Source: Coniferiporia sulphurascens
Taxonomy: Eukaryota; Basidiomycota; Agaricomycetes; Hymenochaetales; Hymenochaetaceae
DNA length: 64,000 bases
Reading direction: 5' to 3'
Assembly (NCBI GenBank): GCA_002794785.1
Contig: NBBA01000017.1
Location: 372,001-436,000, forward strand
Positions 22,247-33,711 of this stretch are shown here, piece by piece (the first letter of the stretch is position 1; each line of letters starts with the position of its first letter). A program made the translations under genes and the position numbers. Under the pieces are notes generated by a model. The model was not told the DNA's origin, did not search any database, and was given only the letters and a program-made list of their open reading frames with translations.

Positions 22247-23334
22247 CTAGTATGCACCATCACCGATAGGACCCAGAGTGTCCAGCGGTTCAGTTCGCGG
22301 TGCAGCATGTGTTCTGGCAGGCTTCGATTTAGCCCGACCGCCCGACTTGGTACCCGCCGCGTCTTTTATGGACACCCATCGGAAGCCCGCGAGCTCAGCA
22401 GAAACGAGAGCAGGAAGGGTGGATAGGATTTGTACGACCTGCCCGTAAAAGAGCTAACCGCGAAAGATTAATTTAGATTAGAAACCACCGAAGACAAAGC
22501 ATCATTAAATAGCAGCGAACTCACATCGTCGGGTTGATTTGAAGCATGATACATTGTCATGATGCGGAGGTGGTGGAGGTGTGGGAGATTTGCCGCGAGG
22601 CAGTGAAGAACAGATGGGGAAAGCGAGTGCGTAAAGGCACCAAATATAGTAATCGCGGAAGAGGAACGCGCGAGCGCGACAAGAACGTCCTCCGAAAGCT
22701 CCCCAGAGTAGAGATGCACGCTCTCAAGGGGTCGTCCGGGAACTATGGCGGCTGCAGCGTCGCTGGGGCCCATAAATAGCGCAAGATTCGGAAGCGCAGA
22801 TGCGGGAAGCACAGGAAGCGACGAAGAAGTGGACGAAGCGGACGCAATGCCCGTACACTCCCCGAGCTGCAGCTCTCTCGCCGCGGGCAGACATTGCAAG
22901 AAGGAGCCGACGGCGCCGTCGAGCGGGAGATTGCAGGAGAAGTGGGTGAGACGGGGATACACTGTCCCCCGCGCCTCGGGGGCGAAGAAAGCTGTGCTGG
23001 CCGAGGGGGGGATTACAACGTCGAGAGAGACTAGGTTGGGCGTCTCGGACAAGACGGTCGCGAACAGGTCGACGAACGAACGGAGGATGGGGGCATTTGG
23101 GTCGAGCCGGAGGGAGAGAACACGGACATGACGCGCAAGGTCGCGTCTGGCGCGGAGGGTCTCGAGACAGCGCACTGCGTCTGTGTAATTGAAGAGCGCA
23201 AGGTGGCGGTAGAGGTAGCGCTGTGCGGACGGGTAGAAGGCCGCGGAGGAGCGTGCGAGGGCGAGGAGGTCCCGCTTGTGCACGAACTGGCAGAGGGAGT
23301 CGAGGATGTCTAGGGGCAAGTTGTTGAGCGCCAT
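22247..23334 (-). CDS. F-box protein
   Basis: Two exons, 22525..23334 and 22247..22438; 333 aa. The N-terminal F-box reads LPLDILDSLCQFVHKRDLLA followed by LARSSAAFYPSAQRYLYRHL, the pattern seen in many agaricomycete F-box proteins. A leucine-rich, repeat-like middle (SLRLDPNAP, TPNLVSLDVVIP, LRIMTMYHAS) suggests an LRR-type substrate-binding domain. The tail ends in GDGAY after a basic linker. Expected to join an SCF ubiquitin ligase through Skp1; the substrate is unknown. The family is strongly expanded in these fungi. It is divergent from the aspartyl-tRNA synthetase gene (285 bp between ATGs). Confidence 0.88.
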
Positions 23335-23619
23335 TGGGGAGATGGGGGAGGAGGAAGCAGTTGGCCCGCTGCTTAAAAGCAGCGGCTACTTATAGAGACG
23401 GTTTCATAGATCAAAAATCAAAGGAAACTAAAGAAATCAAAGAAATCGAGGAATCAAAACCCCAGGTACCCAGGTACCCAAAAAAGGAAACACTGCCCGG
23501 GCTGTGGCAAGGAACGCGCACGTGACCTCGCGCTTCCATTCTGGGACGCCCATTAACTATTGAGTTCGAAATTTCGAATCTGGCTCCCCGATCCCAATCC
23601 TGTGCCAGCGGTCCCAAGC

Positions 23620-26600
23620 ATGCTGCTGCCCACTGCTGCATGTAGAGCCTGCCCTCGACCGCCACCTCGTGTATCTCGCCTGCTCTTCAACGCTGCTCGC
23701 TTCTCCAGCTCGTCCTCTAATAATCTTTCACAGCACACCGCGCACTCAGGCAAGCCGCAGCGCCCGCCGCTTTCTTGCTTTATCTCCATGTCCTTTGTTC
23801 TCACTCGCACCTTGGCACTTCCTCGCTTTTATTAACTTCAGGAGTCTACCCTGCCCGCACACATGACTGCGGCGCCCTCAGAGCATCCGATGCTGAAAGA
23901 AGCGTCGTATTAGCTGGCTGGATTCTTCCGCAAAGGTTTGTTCTCCTTTCTTACTAACATTTCGGGTGCTATAGCCACGCCAAGGGACTCATCCAATCTT
24001 CAATTAGAAAGATATCCGGCGCCCTTTCATTTTTCTCGATCAAGGATTCAAATGGCTCGACCCAGCTCGTGGTCAACAGGGACTCCCCTCAGAGCTCCAG
24101 AGTCCTTGATTCGTTGGCCTCCGTCCCTACCGAGTCCGTTGTTCTCATCCAGGGGTCCGTCCGCCTACGGCCGCAGAAGGCCTTAAGGAAGACTGTGAGT
24201 CTGCTTCTTTGTCCCTCGCTAGTCCCGAGGACACGCACTGGGGCCACGTACTGCGGAGCGTTGGTGCTGGACAGTGAATTAGTGGACCCAACTTAGTCGA
24301 GAACACCCGAAGCTGTCCGAGAGTTTGCGAATTGCCCGAGGGAAGTCCTGCTGTGCGTCCCCATGTGAATATTAGGCCACCTGGCAGAAGAACCGGCGCC
24401 GATCTTGAGGTCGGTTCGGAGGCCCCGTTCCCATGTTAATCTAGCAATCAGTGCTCCCCGAAGTGCTCTGAGCGACTCATGAGCGGTGTCCAAGTGCCCG
24501 TTATATTTCCATCGATAGCGTACTGACTCCTTCATTTTAATTTATTTCTAGGATCCTACTGGCGAGGTGGAAGTGCTGATTAAAGACTTCACACTTCTGA
24601 ACTCGGCGGACCATAAATCGATGCCGTTCCTGCCTTCGGATGCTCAGAATATTGTGGGCCTTCTAGCGGCCCGTTCAGCTAAAAGAACAGCGACTGAGAA
24701 AGCTCCGATTCTTTTCATAGGCGAACGATGAGCTGAGAGCACGTTTTCGACATCTTGATCTTCGACGGCAACCCCTCACGAAGAACCTCCATAAGAGGAG
24801 CCGTGTTGCGCATGCGATGCGAGACTTCTTGCATGGTGAAGGTTAGCCAGTACTGCGAACTCAATTGCTTCCTTGCCTCAATTTACTTTGTGCGAAGGGT
24901 TCGTGGAAGTCGAGACACCTATGCTTCTCAGATCAACTCCAGAGGGTGCACGCGAATTTCTTGTTCCGACGCGTCTCACTCAGCAAAACGGCGAGGGCAA
25001 GAAAAAGCCTCAGTTCTATTCGCTGGCCCAATCTCCCCAGCAACCGAAACAACTGCTCATCTGCTCTGGTGCTGTTGACAAGTACTTCCAGATTGCGCGC
25101 TGTTTCCGGGACGAAGATGGGCGCAAGGATCGCCAGCCAGAGTTTACGCAAGTGGACATGGAGATGGCCTTCGTGTCGTGGGGCGACAAGCCGGACGCGA
25201 CGGATATAACGGATGGCTGGAGAATTGGTGGGCGAGAGGTTCGCCGCGTCGTCGAGACTCTCGTAGACCGGGTTTGGGCTGTATCCGATAGGGAAGGCAC
25301 TGTTTGCCCCGCGCGTTTTCCTGTTATGACATATGCCGAGGCAATGAGACGCGTACGTTTCGCTCGCTTTCACCCGTTCCCTGGAGGCTGGCGGTTGACC
25401 TTTCGTTCCTGTGCGACAGTACGGCTCGGATAAACCCGATACGCGGTTTGGGCTAGAGGTAAGTGCTGCATGTTCAGATATATAAACCCGTCTTACAATT
25501 TTGACGTGAAACAGATAAGCGATGTGACCGGTTTTCTCCCGTCAGGTGCTAGTGAGCGCGCGTGCTCTGGAGGAGATATTGTTGAGTGCGTCGTCATCCG
25601 CAGTGCTGACAGAGCATTCTCCAAGGCCTCTCAAGCTTGTCAGGCAGAACGTCTCGACGATGTGGTGCGTAAATCTCCGGTGGCTCCTTCACATCTTCTA
25701 TAATACAATGTCGGCATGCCGCTAACGCACCTAATGTATATCAGGAGGCTATCTGTATCACCGAAGCCAACCTAGAAAGCTGGTTACGCGGAAGCACTTC
25801 GTTACAAAGTCTATTTCCAACGTCGGCACTGGACAGTGTGGACTCCCTCCCAATTAATGAAAAACTCCGCATAAACCCCGGAGACTGCATATGGATTTCG
25901 CGCAGAAAATCTATAGCCGAAGTTCGTGTTTAACGATCCCCTTTGATTGAGAAAAGCTCAGACACGTGCACCCATAGGGCGGTGCAACGGCATTAGGTAG
26001 GACTCGCCTGAGAATAGCGCAGCTTGCGGAAGAGCTCGGTAAGCAGCAGGTGCCCTATGGAAGTGAAATTTCATTTGTGAAAACGCAAAATTAGGAACGT
26101 ATGCCCCACCAAGCGAGCCACACTTTCTATGGGTCACCGAATTTCCGTTATTCACGCGTTCAGACGATGACAAAAGCTTCCTCGCGAAAGGCCGGTGGAG
26201 TAGCACACATCATCCGTTTACCGCGCCGATGTGGCAGGATGTTGAGAAGCTGTTCAATGGCGACATATCCTCGGTGCGTGTCTGTCTCAGTCACTGTGCT
26301 CTCTCTCCATGCTGACAGTCCTAAATCAATGCTATATTGTCTGCTTCGAACATGCGGCTTATGATGCACATCGCCACCATACGACATCACTCGTCTATTT
26401 TTCGAATGAAATACAATGTGACTCATGAAATCGAAACTCAACAATGCGATTTATGAAATGTTTCCTTGTCAATGGCAGATTCGTGGACAGCACTATGACC
26501 TTGTTTTGAATGGTGTTGAGATAGGAGGCGGCTCCGTGCGCGTGCACGACCCTGTCATGCAAGAACATATTTTTACGAACGTTTTGCAGGTTCGGCGTTT

Positions 26601-27009
26601 TTATCGACCTGACTAACTCAATCTTATATCTACCGCCATCTTCGTTCGCAGTTGACCGGGGCAGAGAAAGGGTCATTTGGGCATTTGCTACACGCGCTGC
26701 GGTGTGGTGCACCTCCTCACGGCGGCATTGCGTTAGGTGCGTGCGGCATTTTTTTCTCGCCTCGTTTATTCCGCGATCTTGATCGTCGGGGTCCGTCTCT
26801 GGCAAAAACTGACCTATCCCTTTTTATTTTTCACCCTTGGGTGATGCGGCGCAGGCTTCGATCGGCTCATGGCCATGCTTTGTGGGACGCAGACGATCCG
26901 AGATGTTATCGCGTTCCCCAAAACCGGCACAGGCACCGATACATTCTTTAAGAGCCCTTCGGCAGTCAGTGAAGACGTGCTCACGCAATACGGCATCAAA
27001 ATGATCTAG
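23620..27009 (+). CDS. MSD1: Aspartyl-tRNA synthetase, mitochondrial
   Basis: Class II synthetase charging mitochondrial tRNA-Asp. Fourteen exons: 23620..23668, 23842..23935, 23975..24194, 24552..24653, 24721..24841, 24898..25352, 25420..25458, 25515..25664, 25745..25921, 25978..26038, 26095..26273, 26479..26589, 26652..26736 and 26855..27009; 665 aa. The anticodon-binding OB fold starts [11 protein letters not shown]; motif 1 includes [19 protein letters not shown], motif 2 [19 protein letters not shown], the bacterial-type insertion is present, and motif 3 is [13 protein letters not shown]. The bacterial-like architecture identifies it as the organellar enzyme. The first exon ([16 protein letters not shown], presequence-like) is the least certain part: it uses a GTGTAT donor chosen because it keeps the frame. 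Intron 3 is long (357 nt). Confidence 0.93.
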
Positions 27010-27419
27010 GCGATCTAGGATTTACATCCGCGATACGCATGCGTTATTATATATGATTGGTAGAAATACGTATGGACAACGGTATACTATCAGGCAAATA
27101 ATTTACTGGCGTAGTAATCCCTCCTCACTCCCGTTCATCACTTCGCTTATTCTTGCACATCCCCTACTCACAAACACCGAGCCTGCATTAATGGTATCCG
27201 CGGAACAAAACGTATTGCCGCTATGAGGTACAACGGAAGAACCATGTGGGGGCCGATCGAAAAGGCACCGTTAAATTAAGATCGTGAGTCATACGCAAAG
27301 AAAAAGGAAGAAAATTTACAGTGGAAAGCAGGCTAAAAACAAGTCCGTACGTGCACGACCCCCCGGGACGTAAAGAATTTCGTGTTCACATCAGATTCTT
27401 GACGCCACCACCACACACC
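27010..27419. other. Convergent 3' region of AspRS and Ivy1-like genes
   Basis: 410 bp between two tail-to-tail genes; only presumed 3' untranslated sequence seen. Confidence 0.45.
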
Positions 27420-29489
27420 TTAGCATTCGGTTTCCCTCGTATTAGGGTCATCGCCAAGCGAAGTGAATCCGTCCGATCGTCCGTGGGCGCCAGCGCCATT
27501 TATCCCTTTCTCCACCTCATCACCGCGCAGCGTGGCTGAGCTCGCGGTTTCGTGCGAACCCCAAACTGGGTCGTCTGCGAAGCTATTTCGACGCGACCCG
27601 TCCAAATGTGCGATCGCATCCGTGTCAGGGGGGCGTATAGTTTCCGTGCTCGGGTCCCGAGTATGAGTTTCGTACGGCGCCAAAGTTCCATGCTTCGACG
27701 ACTCCCCAAAACCGGACTCAGACTGGGATTGGCTCTCGTTTATTACTGAAAGCGACTTCCGTAGCTTAGACTCCGCCTTTCGCAGAGCCCCCGGACTTTT
27801 GACCGGCGATAAGGACGAGGTAGATGTAGAAGGATACGACGCTCTGCGCATCACGCCTGGTGGCGACGTCGTACGCTTAATTGTAATCGTTTCTGAACTT
27901 TTCATCGATGGCGGAGGACTCGGTACAGGTGTATGTACGTCCGCCCACTCGGAAGCTGCGTTGCCCATTGCGCTGTCATTGCTTGTCCATGAGAGCCCGC
28001 TCGGACTGGTCGCGAAGCCGGATAGAGGCTCTATCTCTGTTGCAATAGCCTGCGGGGACGGTGATGACGACGCATTGAAAATCGAGAGAGGTGCAAGAAT
28101 GCTAAAGATCTGGTCTTCCGGCTTAGGTGGTCCATAGGAGTCAAATGGGTCTGGGATAGACTGGAGCATTGGCTCTATTACTGGATCAGAACTATGAATT
28201 GAATTAATCAGTAGAAGCACCAGTAAATACGATTGAAACGTATTAACGCACGCCTTTGCCGTGAACCGATCCACCACGTCTAGCGTTGAGCGCACAACCA
28301 GCGAAACCTTGAGAATTTTGACGATCAGGTCAGGCAAGAGCCACATGAGGAGGCTGACACCGTACCTTTCCCTGGACGAAGTCCCAAACCTCCTCCTCGT
28401 GCTCAAGAATCTCTTGATAATGGGACACTCTCAGCTCATCCAATTCTTCGACTTGTCGCTGTAATACCGAAAGAGCTTCGCGAAATGTTTGCAGATCTAA
28501 TTCGTTGTAGTGCAGTGACAACACATTAATATCAAGTAGTACCACGGTACGTATAAACTCACTTCTATTCTTTTTCCGCCCAAGGTTCATGTTCTCCATC
28601 TCTGTTTGGCGTATAATCCTACTTCGCTCCCTTAAGGCTTTTTCGTATGTTGCAGAGCGATCCTATGGTGATTTCAAGAGGTATGAATCAACGCAGCCAG
28701 TTTAAGCAGTTACGATAGGGAACATACCGACATGGTAGCACGATAAGCATCCAAATGCTGCCGCAGCGGTCTCTCAAACTGCTTGTCGATAGAGTCGCTC
28801 TACAGGAGAAATTAGGTCGAGTGACATCTACGGTAATTTAAGCGCTCACCAATACGTGCCAATGGTTGCCCATTAGATGGTGCAGACCCGACGCAGCCAT
28901 TAAGCGGGACCCCGACAGATAAGATGTACCCTTCAAACTTCAAATTGTTTAACTTGCGTAGCTTAGATACGACACCAACAGACATACACACCTTGCACAG
29001 TCACCCATGGCGTCAGCGAGGCTTGCAGTTGCCTTCGACATGTGCATTAGTGCTTCGCGATAACCGGCGGACGTGTTCAAGAGCTGCGAGGGCAACGGCA
29101 TCTCTGTTCAGCGACAAAACACTTCACAGCTCGCACATTGAATGCAGCCTCACATTCTCATACGCCTGCAGGCTGGACTTTAGGTCTGCTCTGGTGATAA
29201 TCTTCTCCGGGCCTCCTGCGCCAAAGTTCATTTGCGAAGCTTGCGTGGCTTCGGATAGGGTAGGTGACGGAGGGCCAGACGTGACTCCAGCCACATTTTG
29301 ATTAAGGGTAAGAGCTCTCAAGGATGAGCGTGGTCGAGGCATTCCTGGCCGCACAGACGGTTGCACGCCGGTTGTGCGCGTCGGACGGTATAGCGAGCTG
29401 CGAGCTGCTGCGGCCAAGCTGCCCCTTTCGGTAACCGTAGTCGATCCCAAACTCAGTTGTTTGTCGCCGAACGCGCTCAGTGCACTCAT
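27420..29489 (-). CDS. BAR-domain protein similar to Ivy1
   Basis: Eight exons: 29154..29489, 28988..29083, 28850..28930, 28728..28799, 28563..28662, 28366..28496, 28252..28307 and 27420..28191; 547 aa. An Arg/Pro/Ser-rich N-terminus (MSALSAFGDKQLSLGSTTVT) leads into a helical region with ITRADLKSSLQAYENLLNTS, REALMHMSKATASLADAMGD, ASGLHHLMGNHWHVLSDSID, QFERPLRQHLDAYRATMSD, EALSVLQRQVEELDELRVSH and EEEVWDFVQGK. This long antiparallel-helix pattern resembles the inverted-BAR domain of yeast Ivy1, which binds phospholipids and the Rab Ypt7 at vacuoles. The C-terminal 250 residues are low-complexity and Ser-rich, likely phosphorylated. Assignment to Ivy1 is from memory of the family; BAR fold likely, exact orthology unproven. 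A decayed copy of its 5' end lies near 31.8 kb. Confidence 0.75.
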
Positions 29490-32241
29490 AATCTCAATAT
29501 CAAATAAAATAGAAAGGAGAGTAAGAACTTGATTAATATGTGGCACATGGCACAGTATTTGGGGTATTAAGCCGCATTACGTTTAGGAAGAGGCCATTTT
29601 TTACAGCTACGATTACCATCTCCCACCAGCAAGTTCGGCAACGCGGCAGCAGCTACGCTTGCCGCTGGCAGAGCTTTGAACTTACCGCACATCAAGCTTC
29701 TGAGGAAAAATAGCAAGAGACAAGCTTCCCTTTCTGGACAATATATCAGACACTAGATGTGACACGGTAATTAACAGTATCGCGTGCATCCAAATAAGCC
29801 CCACTGCCTACCTGGTACGCCGACGCAACGGCAAAGCGCAGTAATACAGCAGCGACCGCGGCATTTCCGGACATACAAACATTTGACCATCATCGTTATG
29901 CGGAAGCAAACTGCCTTTTCCTTGCTTCAATTGCATTGCACCAGATACCGCGCATCCTCCGGGTTAGGTATCACAGTGCAGGGGAGGGGGCTGTTTTTCA
30001 GGCTAGTCGTTTTTTGGAATACCTTCCGCGAGCAACGCAGCATTGCACGGACCGTAAACAGGTCGACCTGTGCAAAAGCGTTCAAGAACATTGATGAAAG
30101 TGTGGTCTGTCCAACCCCAGCTGGCTCCCCCACATGCGCTAAGTCTCGGTGACGGTACAGCCCCATTCATAACATGGTACGCTTCTATAGACGTACCGTA
30201 TCTACGCCCCGCGCAAGTCTGCATATTCACACGCGGGTGTTGGATATAAACATACTAGCGCACCGCATGGTGGATGACGACCTATGTATTCCTCAATTAA
30301 GCCCGGAATTTGAAACAAACGCGAAGCACACCTTGTGGGAATGATGTCGGACGATACTGCAGTAATCAGATATGCTTACTTCCGTAGCATATGACCCAAG
30401 TAACATGTGTGGGGCCCTTTGTCTAAACCGCGAACCACGCTTGTTCTCGGGTATCCGAAGGCCACCACTGACCTTACTTGCGACCTTCCTAGCTTCCAGC
30501 ACGGATAATCGGTGCGGAAGGTGTTGCCGCGAGAGTACACAAACCAAAGCCGACTTAAATTTCCCGCAGTAATTCCAACTTCAACATACGAGGGTTCTCA
30601 TGATAGTATAAATAGCTGTGGCCGGCAAAGAAAATGGCGCAGTGAGGGTGTTGTTCTATCAATATCGATTCGCCTGCTTGTCGGGTTTGCTAAACATTTT
30701 GGGAACGCAGTTTTCGTGAAGGTCATGCTGTCTTTCGGCTAGATTGTACAGCAACGTCTACGGGTGAATCTCGAACAAACCCGCATTCGAAGCTTCACGC
30801 GGTGATTCTCTAGCAATGTGTTCCCCCTTATCGAGGACGGACTAAAATAAACAGTGACGACCTTCAATACAATAGCACAACTATAGAGGTTGGAGCCGAC
30901 TCACCTAACATAGAGACAGAAGACCGTTCAAACGCACAGTAAAAGAAGATAATCGGTTGGTCCAACCGATGTGCCGTCGAACAAACCTGGTGACCCCATA
31001 TCATGTCCGAGGCCAGGCCTGACATGTAGAAGATTTGGATGTTTTGAGCCCGTTTGAAGAATGTCTAGCACGCGCCGCTTGACAGCTTCCCGAAGTCAAT
31101 GTAAGCTTTGAGGGACACAGACAACGTAGGGGGGCACGAACTACGGGGACAATAACGTTAACGGAATAGACATCGAATCAGCAGTGAGAAACAATGTGAT
31201 ACTTTGTAGTAAAACCAGCCCATGTATTCGGTCCTCCGCTAGAAATCCGGCGGAGAGACACCGTTCGAGACCTGAGAATCTATCCACGCCCTCGTGTAGC
31301 GAGGGACCTCCGAAGGACATAAGCCAACCGGAGCACAGGAAAACGAGCGGAGTACATTCTAAGAAGACTCTTTGAACATCCGTCCTTCTGGTATCCTTCA
31401 TGTCCACACGCTATGTTTATCTGTCCTGTATGAGTGGTGAAATCTCAGCCACAAAGACTGTAGGGTGGAAGTATACTATGGCTTTAATGCGCGATGGGTC
31501 GATTAGACGGAAAGTGAGTAGAAGCCTACACAGATACCCTGTAGCTGTGGATACGCGAAGTCTTAGACATGAGGGTGCAGCATTGAAATGACAAAATCAA
31601 ACTCACCGTTTCTTCCAGACACATCTAGCTTCGATTGCCAGCCGAAATAGAAGTCACGAATAGAACAACGTAGAATAAACATAATTTTTCCGCGTCGTCC
31701 GCCTCTCTTTCCGACCACCCTCGGGATGTACGGGCGGTTGCTCGCCGTTCGAGCACATCGGATAGTATGGGCGACTTGGAAGAGCAACTTTAGGAAGTTC
31801 GAGAGGCAAGCTTGCCGCGGCCACTGAACTGCTCCTTTCGGCAACCGCGGTCGATCCCAAGGACCCAAACTCGGAGTCTGTCGCCGAACGGTGGCTACCC
31901 TCAAGTTCTGGTAAGAAAACGGAAATTCAAACGGATTTGGGGCAATACAACGGCGAGCTATGGCAAAGCTACACGGTAGAGAGTATGCTAGGATAATTTG
32001 CGCAGGCAGAGAGGCTATCCGCAATTGCAATTACCGTGGCCGCCGTTCACTATTTTAAGTCCAGAATCAGACGGCGCGAGCGATGACTGCTGTCGACAGA
32101 GCTTTCGGGTTAGAGGTCAATTTCTGAGTAAAATAGTAGGAAGCAAACCCGCTTTCTGCATGAGTATATGAGTATAGTAAAGGGTATAAACTCTTTTACT
32201 CCAGAAATAGAGCGGTAGATTTAAAGCATCACGTACATATG
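29490..32241. other. Gene-poor stretch before the Tc1-like relic
   Basis: Apart from the decayed Ivy1-like fragment annotated separately, I see only short, overlapping open frames in all six frames and no domain. Two places (about 29925-29980 and 33845-33885) share a short degenerate match around ATACCGCxCATCCTCCGG, consistent with old local duplication. No tRNA or snRNA was found. Confidence 0.4.
31730..31905 (-). pseudogene. Decayed copy of the 5' coding end of the Ivy1-like gene
   Basis: The stretch matches the first exon of the Ivy1-like gene (29340-29489) in the same orientation: both contain close versions of CCTTTCGGxAACCGxxGTCG, then TCCCAA, and later GTCGCCGAACG. The two copies differ by many substitutions and by several small insertions, and the copy has no continuing frame or downstream BAR exons. 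It looks like a partial, non-functional duplication about 2.4 kb from its parent. Boundaries are approximate because similarity fades. Confidence 0.6.
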
Positions 32242-32243
32242 TA

Positions 32244-33709
32244 CAGTCCCCTGCCAAAAGTTTTTGCGGGCCAAAAAAGGCAATACATAGATACCTGCAT
32301 GTATGCTTTATTGCACAACCACAAATGTATATATCTCTATTGCAATGCCTGGAGGCTCGTTATTTGACCTCTAGCAATGCCTGGGTGAAAGAAAGTATGC
32401 AATTAGTAAGTAAATTAATTGCCTGCTTGTCATTCTTTTCCCACTCCTCAAAAGTGGCCCTCCTAAGTGCATCTACAACGCTCAGCTTTTCTCCCTAGTG
32501 TTCAACCTGATAATTTGTGGAAACTGATCATCTTATATTATCATTGTATTTAATGGACAATCTGGGCACACAGGCAACACCCACCAAGTTGAAATTTGGC
32601 ATCTTTGTGCCACTATGAACCCATGAAATGCCACATAATCTTCTGAAGCCTTTTCAACTCCATCCTTCTTACAAAGCACCCTTTAAAAGCTCTGAAAATG
32701 CATTCCTAATACTATAATAACATAATCAGCACTGTTCATCTGAAATTAAGGCATAGATATAAGTGCATTCATCCATTTGTGTGTTAAACACCCCCAAGTC
32801 CTGATACACCATCTTTCTGGCCCAGTAAAAGATTGAATACATCTTACTTTGTATTCTAAAGTGGGTATACTATTACTAAAGGGGTAGATAGATATTTTAG
32901 AAGCTTAATTGATGAATGATCTGTCCAGATGGTCCACTCTCAAGCATTCTTTCCAAGCATTGATTTAGGCTTTGCATACCCTGGCCATTTCTTCCCATTT
33001 CTCTTTTAAAAAGCAGATCCTTTGTATACATAACATAGGCATACATGTTAGCTGTCAATAAATGCCTTCATGACTGGTGTTGAAGTAGTCAGTGAATTAA
33101 GAGAGGTGGTTAGAAATTTGGTAATTTTTTGAGTATTTGATGTTTATTAAAATCTAGTGACCTTTACACATGCTTAAAATTTGGCTATCAGTTTTGCATG
33201 GATATTCACTTCAGATTATGTCTATACCATAGCCTCTGGTCATCTGTGTCAGGAGGAAGTGTTTGATAGTCCAAACCGTATGATTTTACAGATGTGCAGT
33301 TTTAGAGGAAAGTATTTATGATATAATTATAATTGGGGGGCGAAGCCCTCCAGTTATCCGGTTAGGGGCTTTCAAAAAGCTAGCTTAGTCAGCAGTAGCT
33401 TGATGCTGTGCGCCCCCCCCCCCCCCCCCGTGAGAACATGCTCTTACCCCTCAAGCCAGCCTTAATAGAAAGCCGTCCCTTGCCCAACTAGGATTAAACC
33501 ATGTGGAAAGCTTCGCCTCTCCACTCTATGTGGGCTCCCCACATATATTAACATAGTTATTTATATCAGCATGTGCAGGTAAGCAAGGGCTACGCATTGC
33601 AGCTTATATCATTAAATTTGGTAAAGAAATGGTTGAATTATAGGGCAAACAAATCGAAAAAATAGCGCATTTTGTCATGTGACCCGCAAAAACTTTTGGC
33701 AGGGGACTG
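32244..33709. mobile_element. Tc1/mariner-like DNA transposon relic, 1466 bp
   Basis: Perfect 27-bp terminal inverted repeats begin CAGTCCCCTGCCAAAAGTTT and continue TTGCGGG at both ends. The element is bordered by TA on each side (32242-32243 and 33710-33711), the target duplication of the Tc1/mariner superfamily. The interior is AT-rich with stops in all frames, so no functional transposase remains. A second, unrelated dispersed repeat is nested inside it at about 33332-33558, so the transposon was already present when that repeat arrived. Confidence 0.85.
33332..33558 (+). repeat. Dispersed repeat copy 1 (nested in Tc1-like relic)
   Basis: About 227 bp starting ATTGGGGGGCGAAGCCCTCC and ending ACATATATTAACATAGTT. 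It matches a second copy at 42427-42646 in the opposite orientation. Hairpins lie near both ends (GGGGGGCGAAGCCCTCC and GTGGGCTCCCCAC). A run of about 18 C near the middle is only about 9 in the other copy. No target duplication could be recognised. The class (short MITE, SINE-like or other) is undetermined. Confidence 0.8.
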
Positions 33710-33711
33710 TA

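Noticed and set aside
22525..23334. Several long plus-strand frames opposite the F-box exon
   Set aside because: They are composition shadows of a GC-rich coding exon; only the minus strand gives a known domain.
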